Of a DNA stretch of 64,000 nucleotides, positions 47,401 through 56,516 are shown one piece after another. Position numbers and translations under genes: made by a program. Position 1 is the stretch's first letter; every line of letters starts with the position of its first letter. The stretch is from Pseudomonadota bacterium (GTDB lineage: Bacteria > Myxococcota_A > Polyangia > GCA-2747355), in NCBI GenBank assembly GCA_016711215.1, contig JADJTL010000001.1:1112001-1176000 (forward strand). The letters run 5' to 3'. Under the pieces are notes generated by a model that worked only from the letters and a program-made list of their open reading frames with translations, did no database searches and was not told the DNA's origin.

Positions 47401-47507
47401 CCGACCACGAGCGCGCCCGCGCGAAAGGAACGCGGGCGGCCATCGCGTCGCGCGAGCTCGCCGCGCCGAGTACGGGTGCTCTTCACGATCAGCCCATGCG
47501 GGTCCAC
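44478..47507 (-). CDS. 15-haem cytochrome c lipoprotein, octahaem tetrathionate-reductase-type front half
   Basis: This 1009-residue protein has a signal sequence with a lipobox-like end (CFVCYAAGC, about 39-47) and fifteen CxxCH motifs. The first eight (CLECH to CRDCH, residues about 85-470) lie in a region with the features of the octahaem tetrathionate reductase family (WGACTSCHAGFGW, KIKGRFTWAKGALPEYRWYN, LGDKIDPGGVTAI). A second region (about 520-960) adds seven more haems (CGGCH, CFLCH, CGACH twice, CQSCH, CEACH, CARCH) and an EF-hand-like loop DSNHDGRVTDREL. Family members reduce tetrathionate, nitrite or hydroxylamine in vitro; the true substrate here is unknown, but linked YeeE/YedE genes favour a sulfur oxyanion. 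Start GTG 47507 or GTG 47486. Confidence 0.88.
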   Translation of the reverse strand: MDPHGLIVKSTRTRRGELARRDGRPRSFRAGALVVGAACFVCYAAGCERNPTAGLGLAQLPLRPPPVSHSTFFDTPFRDGPAVTRACLECHPRAARELMSTVHWTWQGDPVSVPGHRGLHRIGKKNAINNFCIGISSNWGACTSCHAGFGWNGPDFDFNNPSLVDCLVCHDQSGTYSKQAKGAGLPDPSVDLLAVARSVGRPRRANCGACHFMGGGGDAVKHGDMDRSLLFPSEGVDVHMGRLELQCVDCHRTQNHRLRGRAMSVSVESAHQVSCGDCHAAQPHHDSQLNRHTARVACQACHIPSMSVTEGTKLSWDWSEAGKDLPSTDPHAYLKIKGRFTWAKGALPEYRWYNGRSTRYLLGDKIDPGGVTAITSPLGDRHDPSAKLWPFKRHLGKQLYDQDHRHLLLPNTSGPKGYWTKFDWDLAAREGAKATGLPYSGRYGFAATEMFWPLSHMVQRKEAALTCRDCHGERGRLDWRALGYPRDPLAREAVEHPRITLKDRVGQSVFESAAPLSTAQTCGGCHELADASFVATHRLHAGLALEALPQPRSELLRWGPRLPPATGEETNCFLCHLEAADHAARGRALASDQPEWSIGATLPAALIEEAAAQRWRWRPAAFDAEGAVELKLGRTGEASCGACHGLVDNGSAPLNVVLDGTQWVTETTGQVFSWQAIRRSALNLMQKDQQGQPWDIHAQRLVSCGACHYSGRRPAQLGGAIAKARAAKPGERRRCQSCHSLEGLHPWLPAQQQHFAKVACEACHVPRLALPARSLVDATVVRPDGSPRLLYRGIASAAADPAAGEVVDPATLYLAGYEPALVRARGGDGITRLTPANLVASYRWIVGKRPVPPALVQRVFRDRDGYRAEIIAALDSNHDGRVTDRELRLDTAAKVALVAKGIAALGAAGAVIQGELRPYPIYHGVGLGAAASRACARCHPSSEAARRSFVVAPYLPGGLRPTLAAAASAETVALDGALERGSDGALAYRPARPLATAAQRGPLRPKPKE

Positions 47508-47525
47508 GTTGGGCGCTGCCTACGA

Positions 47526-47744
47526 TCAGCCCTCGGTCTCGTTCGGTCGCTCGACGCGCACGGCCTTCGGTTTCCCGAGGCGCGAGACTCCGACGCGCAC
47601 CCGCACCGGGTCGCCGACCTTGGGCTCGTAGGTGCAATTGAAGGCATCGAAGGGGATCTGGCGACCATCCTCGAGCTCGACGGTGCCAAAGCCCTGTTCG
47701 CGGGCGAAGCTGAGCACCTTTCCGGGAAATAGCTCATCAGACAC
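47526..47744 (-). CDS. Cold-shock-like domain protein
   Basis: A 72-residue OB-fold protein similar to the cold-shock domain: GKVLSFAREQGFGTVELEDG, then IPFDAFNCTYEPKVGDPVRV, followed by a basic last strand. The classical RNP motifs (KGFGFI, VFVHF) are only partly kept (QGFGTVEL, IPFDAF), so nucleic-acid binding is likely but not certain. GTG 47744 lies 8 nt after GGAGG, which sets the start. The multihaem cytochrome gene starts 19 bp beyond its stop. The 259 bp upstream hold no recognisable gene. Confidence 0.82.
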   Translation of the reverse strand: MSDELFPGKVLSFAREQGFGTVELEDGRQIPFDAFNCTYEPKVGDPVRVRVGVSRLGKPKAVRVERPNETEG

Positions 47745-48003
47745 GAAGCACCTCCGTCGGCTGAGGAGGAGGGGATCCGCACCCACGCCTCCCCAGCAAA
47801 GCACCTGAGGCAGTACGCCTCCGCATTCCATTCATACCTGCAAGGTCCGCGCGCCACAACTCCGCCGCGCGCCCTCTGCCGGGAGCCCGCCGCAGATCGT
47901 GCCCGACCCCAACGACGGGGCCGGCCAAGGCGCGGTGCCCTGTTCGTCACCGTCCAAGGGGGGGAAGAGGGCCTCAGGTAACTCGGGCGCGAGTGGCCGC
48001 AGC

Positions 48004-48759
<756 letters not shown>

Positions 48760-48763
<4 letters not shown>

Positions 48764-49698
48764 GCTGGCTGCTCCGCCGGCTCGTGCACGAGGCTGACGA
48801 AGATGTCCTGAAGCGAACTCTGGCTGGTATGGAGGTCTTTGAAGTCGATGTCGAGCGCGCGCAGTCGCTCCAGCAGCGAGGCGATGCCCGTCTCCTCTCG
48901 TTGCGCGTCGAAAGCATAGACCAGCGCGCGATTGGCATCGGCGAGCTCGAGCGCGAAGTCCGAGAGCTCGGCCGGGAGCTGGTCGAGCGGCGCTCGCAGG
49001 GTCAGCTTGAGTTGCTTCTTGCCGAGCTTGGCCATCAGCGTGTTCTTGTCCTCGACGAGGATCAGCTCGCCCTTGTGGATCACGCCGATGCGGTCAGCCA
49101 TCGCTTCGGCCTCCTCGATATAGTGCGTCGTCAGGATGATCGTGACGCCCTGTTCTCGGAGGCGGCCCACCATCGTCCACATGTCGCGTCGTAGGTTGAC
49201 GTCGACGCCGGCCGTCGGCTCATCGAGAAACAGGATTCGCGGCTCGTGGGCCAGGGCCTTGGCGATCAAGACCCGTCGCTTCATGCCACCCGACAGCGTC
49301 ATGATCTTGCTGTCTCTCTTTTCCCACAGCGAGAGCTCCCGCAGCACCCGCTCGAGGTAGGCGGGGTCCGGGGCCTTGCCGAAGAGGCCGCGGCTGAAGT
49401 TGACCGTGGCCCAGACGTTCTCGAACGCGTCGGTCGAGAGCTCTTGCGGCACCAGGCCAAGCTTGGAGCGCGCGGCCCGGAAGTCGCGGATGATGTCGTG
49501 GCCGTCCGCGTTGACCGTGCCGCTGCTAGGGTTGACGATGCCGCAGACGATGCTGATCAGCGTCGTCTTGCCAGCGCCGTTTGGGCCCAGCAGCGCAAAG
49601 ATCTCCCCACGCCGAATCTCGAGGTCGAGCGCCTTCAGCGCGCGGAAGCCGGACGCGTAGGTCTTGCTCAGCTGACGAATGCAAACGATCGGATCCAC
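48760..49698 (-). CDS. ABC transporter ATP-binding protein (ABC-2 exporter)
   Basis: A 312-residue ATPase: Walker A GPNGAGKTT, Q loop LVPQEL, signature LSGGMKRR, Walker B RILFLDEPTAGVD and switch His TTHYIEEAE. The C-terminal 80 residues form the usual accessory domain of drug/polysaccharide/lipid exporters of the DrrA/CcmA group. The start GTG 49698 lies 6 nt after GGAG; the frame is open farther upstream through the tRNA-Ser gene but that part is not coding. Likely partner is the frameshifted permease; the second permease at 50701-51561 lacks its own ATPase and may also use it. Confidence 0.93.
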
Positions 49699-49767
49699 GC
49701 GAGCTCCGGCGGCAAGGGCGCAGCGTAGGGGAGGCATAGCCCCGGACGCTGGCGAAGGCGAGCGCTC

Positions 49768-49803
49768 GCGCCGATCGCGCCGAGCGCGCCGAGCGCGCCG
49801 AGC
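49768..49803. repeat. Four 9-bp tandem repeats (gcgccgagc)
   Basis: Units at 49768 (variant gcgccgatc), 49777, 49786 and 49795, in the noncoding stretch between tRNA-Ser and the ABC ATPase gene. Confidence 0.9.
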
Positions 49804-49849
49804 GGCTGGTGCGTCAGGGCCAGAGCGCTGGGACCGGGTCAGGCAAATA

Positions 49850-49939
<90 letters not shown>

Positions 49940-50011
49940 GCGGGGGGCTGATTGTGCCGGTCTCCGCGGCTGGCAGCAAGCCTGCCGTGCGCTTGAGCTC
50001 GCTCCCTTCGC

Positions 50012-50704
50012 TCAGCGGCGATCCTCGAGCAGGACGTGCATCGAGCGATGCAGCACCTCCTCCAGTCCATCGAGGTCGGTGCCGTAGCGGCCGCGGATCC
50101 AACCCTGCTGATCCACCAGCACCAGGCCCGCGCTATGGGCGATGTCGATCAACCCGCTGCCCTCTGGCACCGGCTGGCCCATGTGGGTCTGGAAGCCAGT
50201 GCCGACGAGCGAGCGGATGGCCTGCTCGGTGCCGGTGAGGAAGGTCCAGCGGCTCGCGTCGGCGCCGTAGCGCGCGGCGTAGGCCCGGAGGCGCTCGGGC
50301 CTGTCGTGCTCGGGATCGACCGAGATGCTGACCAGGCGCACGTCGACGGCATAGCGATCGTACTGCTGCTGCAGCCGATGAAGGGCTTGCATGAGCTTGG
50401 GGCAGACGGAGGGGCAGCGCGTGAAGAAGAAGCTGGCGACGTAAACGTGTCCACGCAGCGCGCTGCTGCCGAAGCGCCGACCTTGCTGATCCAGTAGCGT
50501 GAAGGCCGGGAGCTGAGCCAGGCGCGGCGGTGGCGGGGGCACGCGTCGCAGCAGCGGGCGCAGCGCCGGCAAGGTGAGCAGAGCGATGACGGCCGCCCAG
50601 AGCCAGGGGTTGCGGTACCACGGGGCGCGATGCGCGGGGTCGAGCGTAGGGGTCGACGGGTTCGCGGCTGAGGTCGGCGCCGTCGCCGCGGGCGCTGGGA
50701 TCAT
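50012..50704 (-). CDS. senC: SCO1/SenC copper chaperone for cytochrome oxidase
   Basis: This 230-residue protein has an N-terminal membrane anchor (PWLWAAVIALLTLPALRPLL) and a thioredoxin-like domain with the copper-binding motif RCPSVCPKLM and the distal His in IDIAHSAG. It is expected to deliver copper to the CuA centre of CoxB. It lies 20 kb from the oxidase operon and is coupled (ATGA) to an ABC permease gene; the link to that permease is unclear, though NosY-type permeases with copper proteins are known. Confidence 0.92.
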   Translation of the reverse strand: MIPAPAATAPTSAANPSTPTLDPAHRAPWYRNPWLWAAVIALLTLPALRPLLRRVPPPPPRLAQLPAFTLLDQQGRRFGSSALRGHVYVASFFFTRCPSVCPKLMQALHRLQQQYDRYAVDVRLVSISVDPEHDRPERLRAYAARYGADASRWTFLTGTEQAIRSLVGTGFQTHMGQPVPEGSGLIDIAHSAGLVLVDQQGWIRGRYGTDLDGLEEVLHRSMHVLLEDRR

Positions 50705-51561
50705 GTCTGGGACCCCGCCGGGCGGCGCCCGGTGGCCCAGACGGCCCAGGCCAGCCCCGCGATGGTCATCCCGCCGAGCACGAGGCAGCTCGTGAGCAGG
50801 CCGATCGGCGAGCCGACGCCGCCGAGGGTCAGCCGCACCGCGGCGACGATATAGGTCAGCGGATTGAGGCGCATCACCACCCCGAGCCAACCGTCGGGCA
50901 CGGGAAACATCGCGCCCGAGATCACCCAGAGTGGGAGGAGCACGACGCTCATCAGCGCGTGATAGCCCTGCGACGAGTTGAGCAGCCAGGCCATCGCGAA
51001 GTTGATCGCCGTCAGCCCGGCACTGCCGAGGACGAGGACCGCGGCCAGCGGCAGCCAGCGCACCTCTGCCCACGGATAACCGGCGAGCGGCGCCAGCAGC
51101 AGCAGCAGCGCGGCCTGGATCAGCGCCAGCGAGGTGACGCCGGCGGTCTTGCCCAGGACCGTCGCGGCGCGCGATCCGGGCGCGACGAGCACGCCCTGCA
51201 AGAAGCCGGACTGGCGATCTTCGATGACCGAGATGGTCGCGAAGATCGTCGTGAAGAGCAGCACCATGACGATCGTGCCGGGGAAGAAATAGACCAAGTA
51301 GCTTGCGCCACCATGCTGGGGCGCGCGGAAGCTGCCCGAGAGGCCGCTGCCGAGCAGGAGCCAGAAGAGCAGCGGTTGCAGCACTACCCCGAGCCAGCGC
51401 GAGCGCTCGCGCAGCAGGTGCAGCATGTCACGCCGCCACAGCGTGCTGATCACGCTGAGCTCCTCCGCGAGGCAGCTCCGCGCCTCGGGGCTGGCGCCGC
51501 TCGGGGCGAGGGCGCTCGTCATGCCGGCCGCGGATGGTTGACTCGTTGCTTGCTCAGACAT
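50701..51561 (-). CDS. ABC-2 type transporter permease
   Basis: A 286-residue membrane protein with six helices and the pattern of ABC-2 permeases: RERSRWLGVVLQPLLFWLLL at the first helix, EDRQSGFLQGVLVAPGSR in the coupling loop, LLPLWVISGAMFPV and LNPLTYIVAAVRLTL near the end. No ATPase is next to it on this side; the closest is coded 1 kb downstream beyond senC and tRNA-Ser. ATG 51561 follows GGGGGAGAC. Confidence 0.9.
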   Translation of the reverse strand: MSEQATSQPSAAGMTSALAPSGASPEARSCLAEELSVISTLWRRDMLHLLRERSRWLGVVLQPLLFWLLLGSGLSGSFRAPQHGGASYLVYFFPGTIVMVLLFTTIFATISVIEDRQSGFLQGVLVAPGSRAATVLGKTAGVTSLALIQAALLLLLAPLAGYPWAEVRWLPLAAVLVLGSAGLTAINFAMAWLLNSSQGYHALMSVVLLPLWVISGAMFPVPDGWLGVVMRLNPLTYIVAAVRLTLGGVGSPIGLLTSCLVLGGMTIAGLAWAVWATGRRPAGSQT

Positions 51562-51636
51562 GTCTCCCCCCAACTAGGCCGCCCTTATAGCGCGCTCGCC
51601 GCCACCTGTGCACCTGCGCCTCGGGGCGGCATAGGC

Positions 51637-51642
51637 TAGAGT
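51637..51642 (+). promoter_or_regulatory. -10-like hexamer TAGAGT close to start codon
   Basis: TAGAGT ends 7 nt before GTG 51650, with no Shine-Dalgarno between, again suggesting a leaderless message. Confidence 0.35.
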
Positions 51643-51649
51643 CCGCGCC

Positions 51650-53899
51650 GTGGAACTCGTCGTCACCGGCCCCATCAAGCTCGAAGCCGTGCTCGCAGCC
51701 GAGCTGCGCGCCTTCGGCGCGAGCAGCGTCCGCGAGCTCGAGGGCGCAGTGGCGGCGACGGGTGGGCTCGAGCTGGCCTACCGCGCCTGTCTCTGGTCAC
51801 GCGTGGCCAGCCGCGTGCTCGTGCCCGTGGCGCGCTATCGCGCCGAGAACGCCGAGGCGATCTATCAGGGCGCGCGGCGGGTGCCGTGGGTCGAGCACCT
51901 CTCGGTCGACGCCACGCTCGCGCTCGATGTCGACGGCAATACCGCCACGAACGTCGATAACACGCGCTTCGCGATGCTGCGGGTCAAGGACGCGATCGTC
52001 GACGAGCTGCGCCAGCGCACGGGGCGACGTCCGACGATCGATGCGCGCGACGCTGCCCTGCGGGTTCACGTCTACCTGCGCGGCGACGAGGTCCAGCTCG
52101 GCATCGACCTGGCGGGGCGAGGGCTGCACCGGCGCGGCTATCGGGAGTCCGTCGCTGCACCGCTGAAGGAGAACGTCGCTGCGGCGCTCTTGCTCTTGGC
52201 CGAGTGGCCGGCGCTGGCAGCCGAGGGCGGCTGGCTGGTCGATCCGATGACGGGGTCGGCGACGCTGCCGATCGAGGCGGCGCTGATGGCCTGCGATGTG
52301 GCACCGGGGCTGCTCAGTCAGCCGCGGGGCTTCCTCGCCTGGCGTGGCCACGACCCTGCCCTCTGGCAGCGCCTGCAGCGCGAAGCGCGGGGGCGCGACC
52401 TGCGCGAGCGCCTGCGCGGCGATGGACGCGGGCGGCGTTGGAGATTGACGGGCCTCGACCGCGATCCCGGCGCGCTGCGCGCCGCACGCCGCGCTGTCGA
52501 GAGCGCTGGCCTGCAGCAGCTGGTGCACCTCGAGCGACGGGGGGTCGATGAACTCGCGACCTGGCCGGCAGGGGAGGCGAGCGGTCGCGCGACGCTGCTG
52601 GTCTGCAACCCGCCCTATGGGGAGCGACTGGGTGAGGCGGCGGCGCTCAAGGGACTCTACCTGGCCTTCAGTCGGCTCTTGCACCAACGCTTCTCCGGCG
52701 CCACCGCCTGGGTCCTGAGCAGTGATGCCAAGCTCACACGCTGCCTCGGGCTGAAGGCGACGCGCAGCCAACCGGTGAGCAACGGCGGAATTGCCTGCCG
52801 TTGGCTGTGCTACCCGATCGCCCGGTCGCCTGCGCCTGCCGCGACACTCGCGCCCTCGGCGCTGTCCGCGCCAGCGGAGACGCCGACGCCCGCCGACGCG
52901 CCTGCGCCGCGCGCCCTGGGGGAAGCGGGCGGACCGACCTTGCTGCGCCTGGCGCATAGCGCCCAGGCGGAGGCCTTCGCCAACCGCTTGCGCAAGATGG
53001 CACGCCACTGGCGGCGCTGGGCGAAGCGCAGCGGGGTGCAATGCTATCGCGTCTACGACGCCGACATCCCCGAGTATGCAGCGGTCATCGACGTCTACGA
53101 GCAGTGGGTGCATCTGCAGGAGTACGCACCGCCGGCGACGGTCTCGCCGGAGCGAGCCGAGGAGCGGCTGCACGACATGGCGCTGCTGACGGCGGAGGTG
53201 CTGCAAGTCGGCGCCCAGGATCTCTTCGTCAAGGTGCGGGAGCGCCAGCGTGGGGGCGGTCAGTACACGCGACTGGCGCGCAGTGGAGCGTTCCACGTCG
53301 TGCGCGAGGGCGGCCACAGATTCTGGGTCAACCTGGCCGATCGGCTCGACACGGGGCTCTTCCTCGATCAGCGGCAGGTGCGCGCGTTGGTTGCGCAGGA
53401 GAGCGCCGGCAAGCGCGTGCTCAACGCCTTCTGCTACACGGCGGCGACGACGGTCTATGCGGCCAAGGGCGGCGCAGTGGAGTCCGTGTCGGTCGACCTC
53501 TCAGCGACCTATCTCGATTGGGCCCGACGCAACTTCGTGCTCAATGGCGTCGACGAGGGGCGGCATCGCCTCGAGCGCGCTGACTGTCGCGAGTGGCTGG
53601 CACACGATCGTCAGCGCTACGATCTGATCTACCTCGACCCACCGACCTTCTCGCGCTCGAAACGGATGAGCGGGGATTTCGATGTTCAGCGCGACCAGCT
53701 GCCGCTGATCGCCGCGGCGCGTGCCCGGCTGGCGCCGGGTGACGTGCTGATCTTCGCGACCAACGCGCGTCGCTTCCGCCTGGAACCCGAGGCCGTCGCC
53801 GGCGCCGATTGTCGCGAGCTCACGGCCGCCACGCTGCCGCCTGACTTCGCGCGCAGCCCGCGACTGCGCCAGGTGTGGCGCATCGGACCGGCCCGCTGA
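51650..53899 (+). CDS. rlmL: Bifunctional 23S rRNA methyltransferase RlmKL
   Basis: A 749-residue fusion of two methyltransferases that modify neighbouring guanines in domain V of 23S rRNA. Residues 1-155 hold the THUMP RNA-binding domain; residues about 160-385 the RlmL half (DPMTGSATLPIEAAL, motif IV LLVCNPPYGERLG). An Ala/Pro-rich linker (about 388-425) joins the RlmK half (about 430-749: LNAFCYTAATTVYAA, motif IV LIYLDPPTFSRSKRM). Both catalytic motifs are intact. Start GTG 51650. Confidence 0.95.
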   Translation: MELVVTGPIKLEAVLAAELRAFGASSVRELEGAVAATGGLELAYRACLWSRVASRVLVPVARYRAENAEAIYQGARRVPWVEHLSVDATLALDVDGNTATNVDNTRFAMLRVKDAIVDELRQRTGRRPTIDARDAALRVHVYLRGDEVQLGIDLAGRGLHRRGYRESVAAPLKENVAAALLLLAEWPALAAEGGWLVDPMTGSATLPIEAALMACDVAPGLLSQPRGFLAWRGHDPALWQRLQREARGRDLRERLRGDGRGRRWRLTGLDRDPGALRAARRAVESAGLQQLVHLERRGVDELATWPAGEASGRATLLVCNPPYGERLGEAAALKGLYLAFSRLLHQRFSGATAWVLSSDAKLTRCLGLKATRSQPVSNGGIACRWLCYPIARSPAPAATLAPSALSAPAETPTPADAPAPRALGEAGGPTLLRLAHSAQAEAFANRLRKMARHWRRWAKRSGVQCYRVYDADIPEYAAVIDVYEQWVHLQEYAPPATVSPERAEERLHDMALLTAEVLQVGAQDLFVKVRERQRGGGQYTRLARSGAFHVVREGGHRFWVNLADRLDTGLFLDQRQVRALVAQESAGKRVLNAFCYTAATTVYAAKGGAVESVSVDLSATYLDWARRNFVLNGVDEGRHRLERADCREWLAHDRQRYDLIYLDPPTFSRSKRMSGDFDVQRDQLPLIAAARARLAPGDVLIFATNARRFRLEPEAVAGADCRELTAATLPPDFARSPRLRQVWRIGPAR

Positions 53900-53932
53900 G
53901 CGCCGCGCGCGGGACGCGATCGGGGCGCTTCG

Positions 53933-54850
53933 TCAGCGGGATGGCGGGTCGCCTGGCAGCGCGCGCTCGCCGAGCAAGGCCCCGTAGCCCTCGCGAAAGG
54001 TCGGATAGCGGAGCGCGTAGCCTGAGGCGAGCAGTCGGCGATTGCTGCAGCGCTTGTTTTGGCCGCTGCTATGGGCCGTCTCCGAGGGGGTCGCTTCGCT
54101 CGTCGGTGGCGATGCAACGCCGAGCTGCTTTGCGATCCACGCCAGCACCTCATTCTGCGGTGCTGGGTCGCTGTCCGTGCCGAGATAGAGCGGCTGTGGG
54201 TCGGCGAGCGTCAGCAGATGCGCGAGCAAGCCCGCGCAGTCATCGCGGTGAATCCGGTTGGTGAAGCTCGGTGGGCCCCCGTGAAGGCGCGCGGCGCCGC
54301 TGCGGACCTGATCGACCAGCCGCGTGCGTCCCGGGCCGTAAATGCCAGTCAGTCGCACGGTCGTGCCCGGGAAGGACGCGTTGGCCAGCAAGGTCTCGCC
54401 GGCCAGCAGGTGCCGGCTGGCTGCTCGCGCGGGCTCGGCGGGGCTCTCCTCGTCGACCCACTCGCCCTCGTGCTGCCCGTAGACGCTGGTGCTCGAGACG
54501 AAGATCACGCGCCGTGGGCGCTGGCGTTGGGCTCGCAGCGCGTCGAGCAGATGCGCCAAGCCGTCGCGGTAGGTCGCCGCGTAGGCAGCGTCGTCGCCGC
54601 GATCCGCCGCGGCGGCGTAGACCACCGCGTCGAGGGCGGGCGGCAGCGCGCCCAGGGTGCTGGGTCGCGCGAGGTCGGCCTGCAGAGGTTGGATACCCGC
54701 GGGTAGGGCGGCGGGCTGGCGGCGCAGGCCCCAGACCTGATGGCCCGCGGCGGCGAGGCGGCAGCCGAGCTCGGTGCCGACATAGCCGCAGCCAGCGATC
54801 AGCACCCGCCAGCAGGCGCTTGGGCTGTAGCGTGTGCCGGTCTCAGGCAT
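53933..54850 (-). CDS. NAD-dependent epimerase/dehydratase family protein (YeeZ-like)
   Basis: A 305-residue extended SDR-type protein. Near the N-terminus is the dinucleotide motif LIAGCGYVGTELGCRLAA; then VVYAAAAD, VSSTSVYGQHEGEWVDE and LTGIYGPGR. Like other YeeZ-type members it lacks a clear YxxxK catalytic pair (VYGQH instead), so a real redox role is doubtful. ATG 54850 overlaps the stop of the ACT protein gene by 8 bp. Confidence 0.85.
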   Translation of the reverse strand: MPETGTRYSPSACWRVLIAGCGYVGTELGCRLAAAGHQVWGLRRQPAALPAGIQPLQADLARPSTLGALPPALDAVVYAAAADRGDDAAYAATYRDGLAHLLDALRAQRQRPRRVIFVSSTSVYGQHEGEWVDEESPAEPARAASRHLLAGETLLANASFPGTTVRLTGIYGPGRTRLVDQVRSGAARLHGGPPSFTNRIHRDDCAGLLAHLLTLADPQPLYLGTDSDPAPQNEVLAWIAKQLGVASPPTSEATPSETAHSSGQNKRCSNRRLLASGYALRYPTFREGYGALLGERALPGDPPSR

Positions 54851-55388
54851 GGGATTGGCCGTCGCTGGGGTCGAGCTCGATCTGCAAGGCCAGCTCCTCG
54901 CCGAGGCGCTCGAGCTGCACCGCGAGCGTCTCCACCGCCGCGTCCGCGGGCAGCTCCACCTCGGCATCCAGGTTGAAGACCGGCGTCCCGCTGAAGGCCG
55001 CATGGGTGAGGCGCGACTCGAGCGAGGCGATGTTGGCGCCATGCCCGGCGATGAGATCGCCGATGCGGTGGACGATGCCGGGCTGGTCCGCGCCGGCCAG
55101 CCGCACGCGATAGCGGCGTCGCGGGAGGGCGGTCGCTACGGCCCGCGTATCCTTGAGGGCGATGCGGAACTCGAGCTTCTCGGCCAGCGCTGCGGTGGCC
55201 TGCTCGGCTCGCAGGACAGCCTCGGCGGCGCCGCTGAAGAGCAGGATCAAGGCGAACTCCCCCGCCAAGACCGCCATGCGGCTGTCCTCGAGGTTGCAGC
55301 CGGCGGCGTGGATCGCGCCGGAGAAGGCCTTGACGATGCCCGGGCGGTCGGAGCCCACGGCGGTGAGGACGACGTGACGCTGGTTCAT
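54843..55388 (-). CDS. Tandem ACT-domain protein, GcvR-like
   Basis: This 181-residue protein is made of two ACT domains: first at about 5-80 (VVLTAVGSDRPGIVKAFSGA, CNLEDSRMAVLAGEFAL) and second at about 93-175 (RYRVRLAGADQPGIVHRIGD, NIASLESRLTHA). The size and order match the GcvR group of ligand-binding regulators of glycine cleavage genes. ATG 55388 is chosen from the first conserved strand. A binding partner such as GcvA is not coded nearby. Confidence 0.88.
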   Translation of the reverse strand: MNQRHVVLTAVGSDRPGIVKAFSGAIHAAGCNLEDSRMAVLAGEFALILLFSGAAEAVLRAEQATAALAEKLEFRIALKDTRAVATALPRRRYRVRLAGADQPGIVHRIGDLIAGHGANIASLESRLTHAAFSGTPVFNLDAEVELPADAAVETLAVQLERLGEELALQIELDPSDGQSHA

Positions 55389-55572
55389 CTCTTGCCTCGC
55401 GCCGCCACTCTGCCAAATTCCACGGCTGCTGGCGAGCCGGGGAGGGCGGTGCGGGCGAGCGCGGCCGCTCACGCGCACTGGCTCGCCTGCGGCGGCTTGG
55501 TGTAAGCAAGGGACGAGTCTTGCTGTCGTCTACTGGCGCGTTGCAGGCGCGCTCGGCGCGCGCGAGGAGCGG

Positions 55573-56214
55573 GTGAGGGACATGGTTGGGAGTGAGCGGC
55601 GGCCGATGGTGATCGCGATCGCGGGTGGCACCGGTTCGGGCAAGACGACGGTAGCCCGCGAGCTGGCGGCGGCCTTGCCGGCAGGGAGCGCGGTGATCCT
55701 GGATCACGATGCGTACTATCGCGATCAGCGGACGCTGCCCCTGGCCGAGCGCGCCCAGCTCAACTTCGATCATCCCGATGCGCTGGAGACAGAGCTCCTG
55801 GTGACCCACGTCGAGACGCTGCGGCAGCGTCAGCCGGCGGAGCTGCCGGTCTACGACTTCAAGACCCATCGCCGGCGCGCGGAGACGCGCCGCGTCGAAC
55901 CGGCGGCCGTGGTGATCGTCGAGGGCATCCTCGTGCTGGCGCACGAAGCGCTCCGCGCCCTCTGCGACCTCAAGGTCTTCGTCGACACCGATGCCGACCT
56001 CCGCGTGATGCGGCGCGTGCGGCGCGACATGGAGGAGCGCGGGCGCAGCTTCGCGAGCATTCGCGAGCAGTACTATGGCACCGTGCGCCCGATGCATTTG
56101 CAGTTCGTCGAGCCCTCCAAGCGCTGGGCGGATCTGATCATTCCCGAGGGCGGTCGCAACGCCGTCGCGCTCGACACGATCGTCGGCAAGCTGCTACATG
56201 TCCTCGGCGGATGA
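55573..56214 (+). CDS. udk: Uridine kinase
   Basis: A 213-residue P-loop kinase that phosphorylates uridine and cytidine in pyrimidine salvage. Motifs: Walker A GGTGSGKTTVA, LDHDAYYRD, NFDHPDALE, PVYDFKTHRR and VEGILVL, all usual for Udk. Either GTG 55573 or ATG 55582 may be used; AGGAG (55565-55569) is 12 nt from the ATG and 3 nt from the GTG. Confidence 0.95.
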   Translation: MRDMVGSERRPMVIAIAGGTGSGKTTVARELAAALPAGSAVILDHDAYYRDQRTLPLAERAQLNFDHPDALETELLVTHVETLRQRQPAELPVYDFKTHRRRAETRRVEPAAVVIVEGILVLAHEALRALCDLKVFVDTDADLRVMRRVRRDMEERGRSFASIREQYYGTVRPMHLQFVEPSKRWADLIIPEGGRNAVALDTIVGKLLHVLGG

Positions 56215-56259
56215 GCCCCCCGCGCGCTGGCCTCGGCGCCAGCGGCGGCGAGGGATGAT

Positions 56260-56335
56260 GCGAGCGCGATGGATGCCAGCGAGCGCGATGGATGCCAGCG
56301 AGCGCGATGGATGCCAGCGAGCGCGATGGATGATG
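56260..56335. repeat. 19-bp tandem repeats (three perfect, one near copy) before tRNA-Val
   Basis: Units of gcgagcgcgatggatgcca at 56260, 56279 and 56298, and a changed fourth at 56317, filling the gap between udk and tRNA-Val; the last ends 17 bp before the tRNA. Confidence 0.95.
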
Positions 56336-56352
56336 CGGCAGAGCAGCAGTAG

Positions 56353-56427
56353 GGGCGGTTAGCTCAGCGGTAGAGCGCCTGGTTTACACCCAGGTGGTCG
56401 GGGGTTCGAACCCCTCACCGCCCACCA
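56353..56427 (+). tRNA. tRNA-Val(UAC)
   Basis: Acceptor arms GGGCGGT and ACCGCCC, D arm AGCTCAGCGGTAGAGC, anticodon stem-loop CCTGGTTTACACCCAGG with TAC, T arm GGGGGTTCGAACCCCT, and an encoded CCA. 75 nt. Confidence 0.96.
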
Positions 56428-56516
56428 GCAGCGGTGCCCCAGCAGTGGTGCCGCCAGTGGCGGCGCAGCGGCGCGCGCTGCGCGGACGCGCGTGTCCTGC
56501 CGCCAACGGTGTCCTG

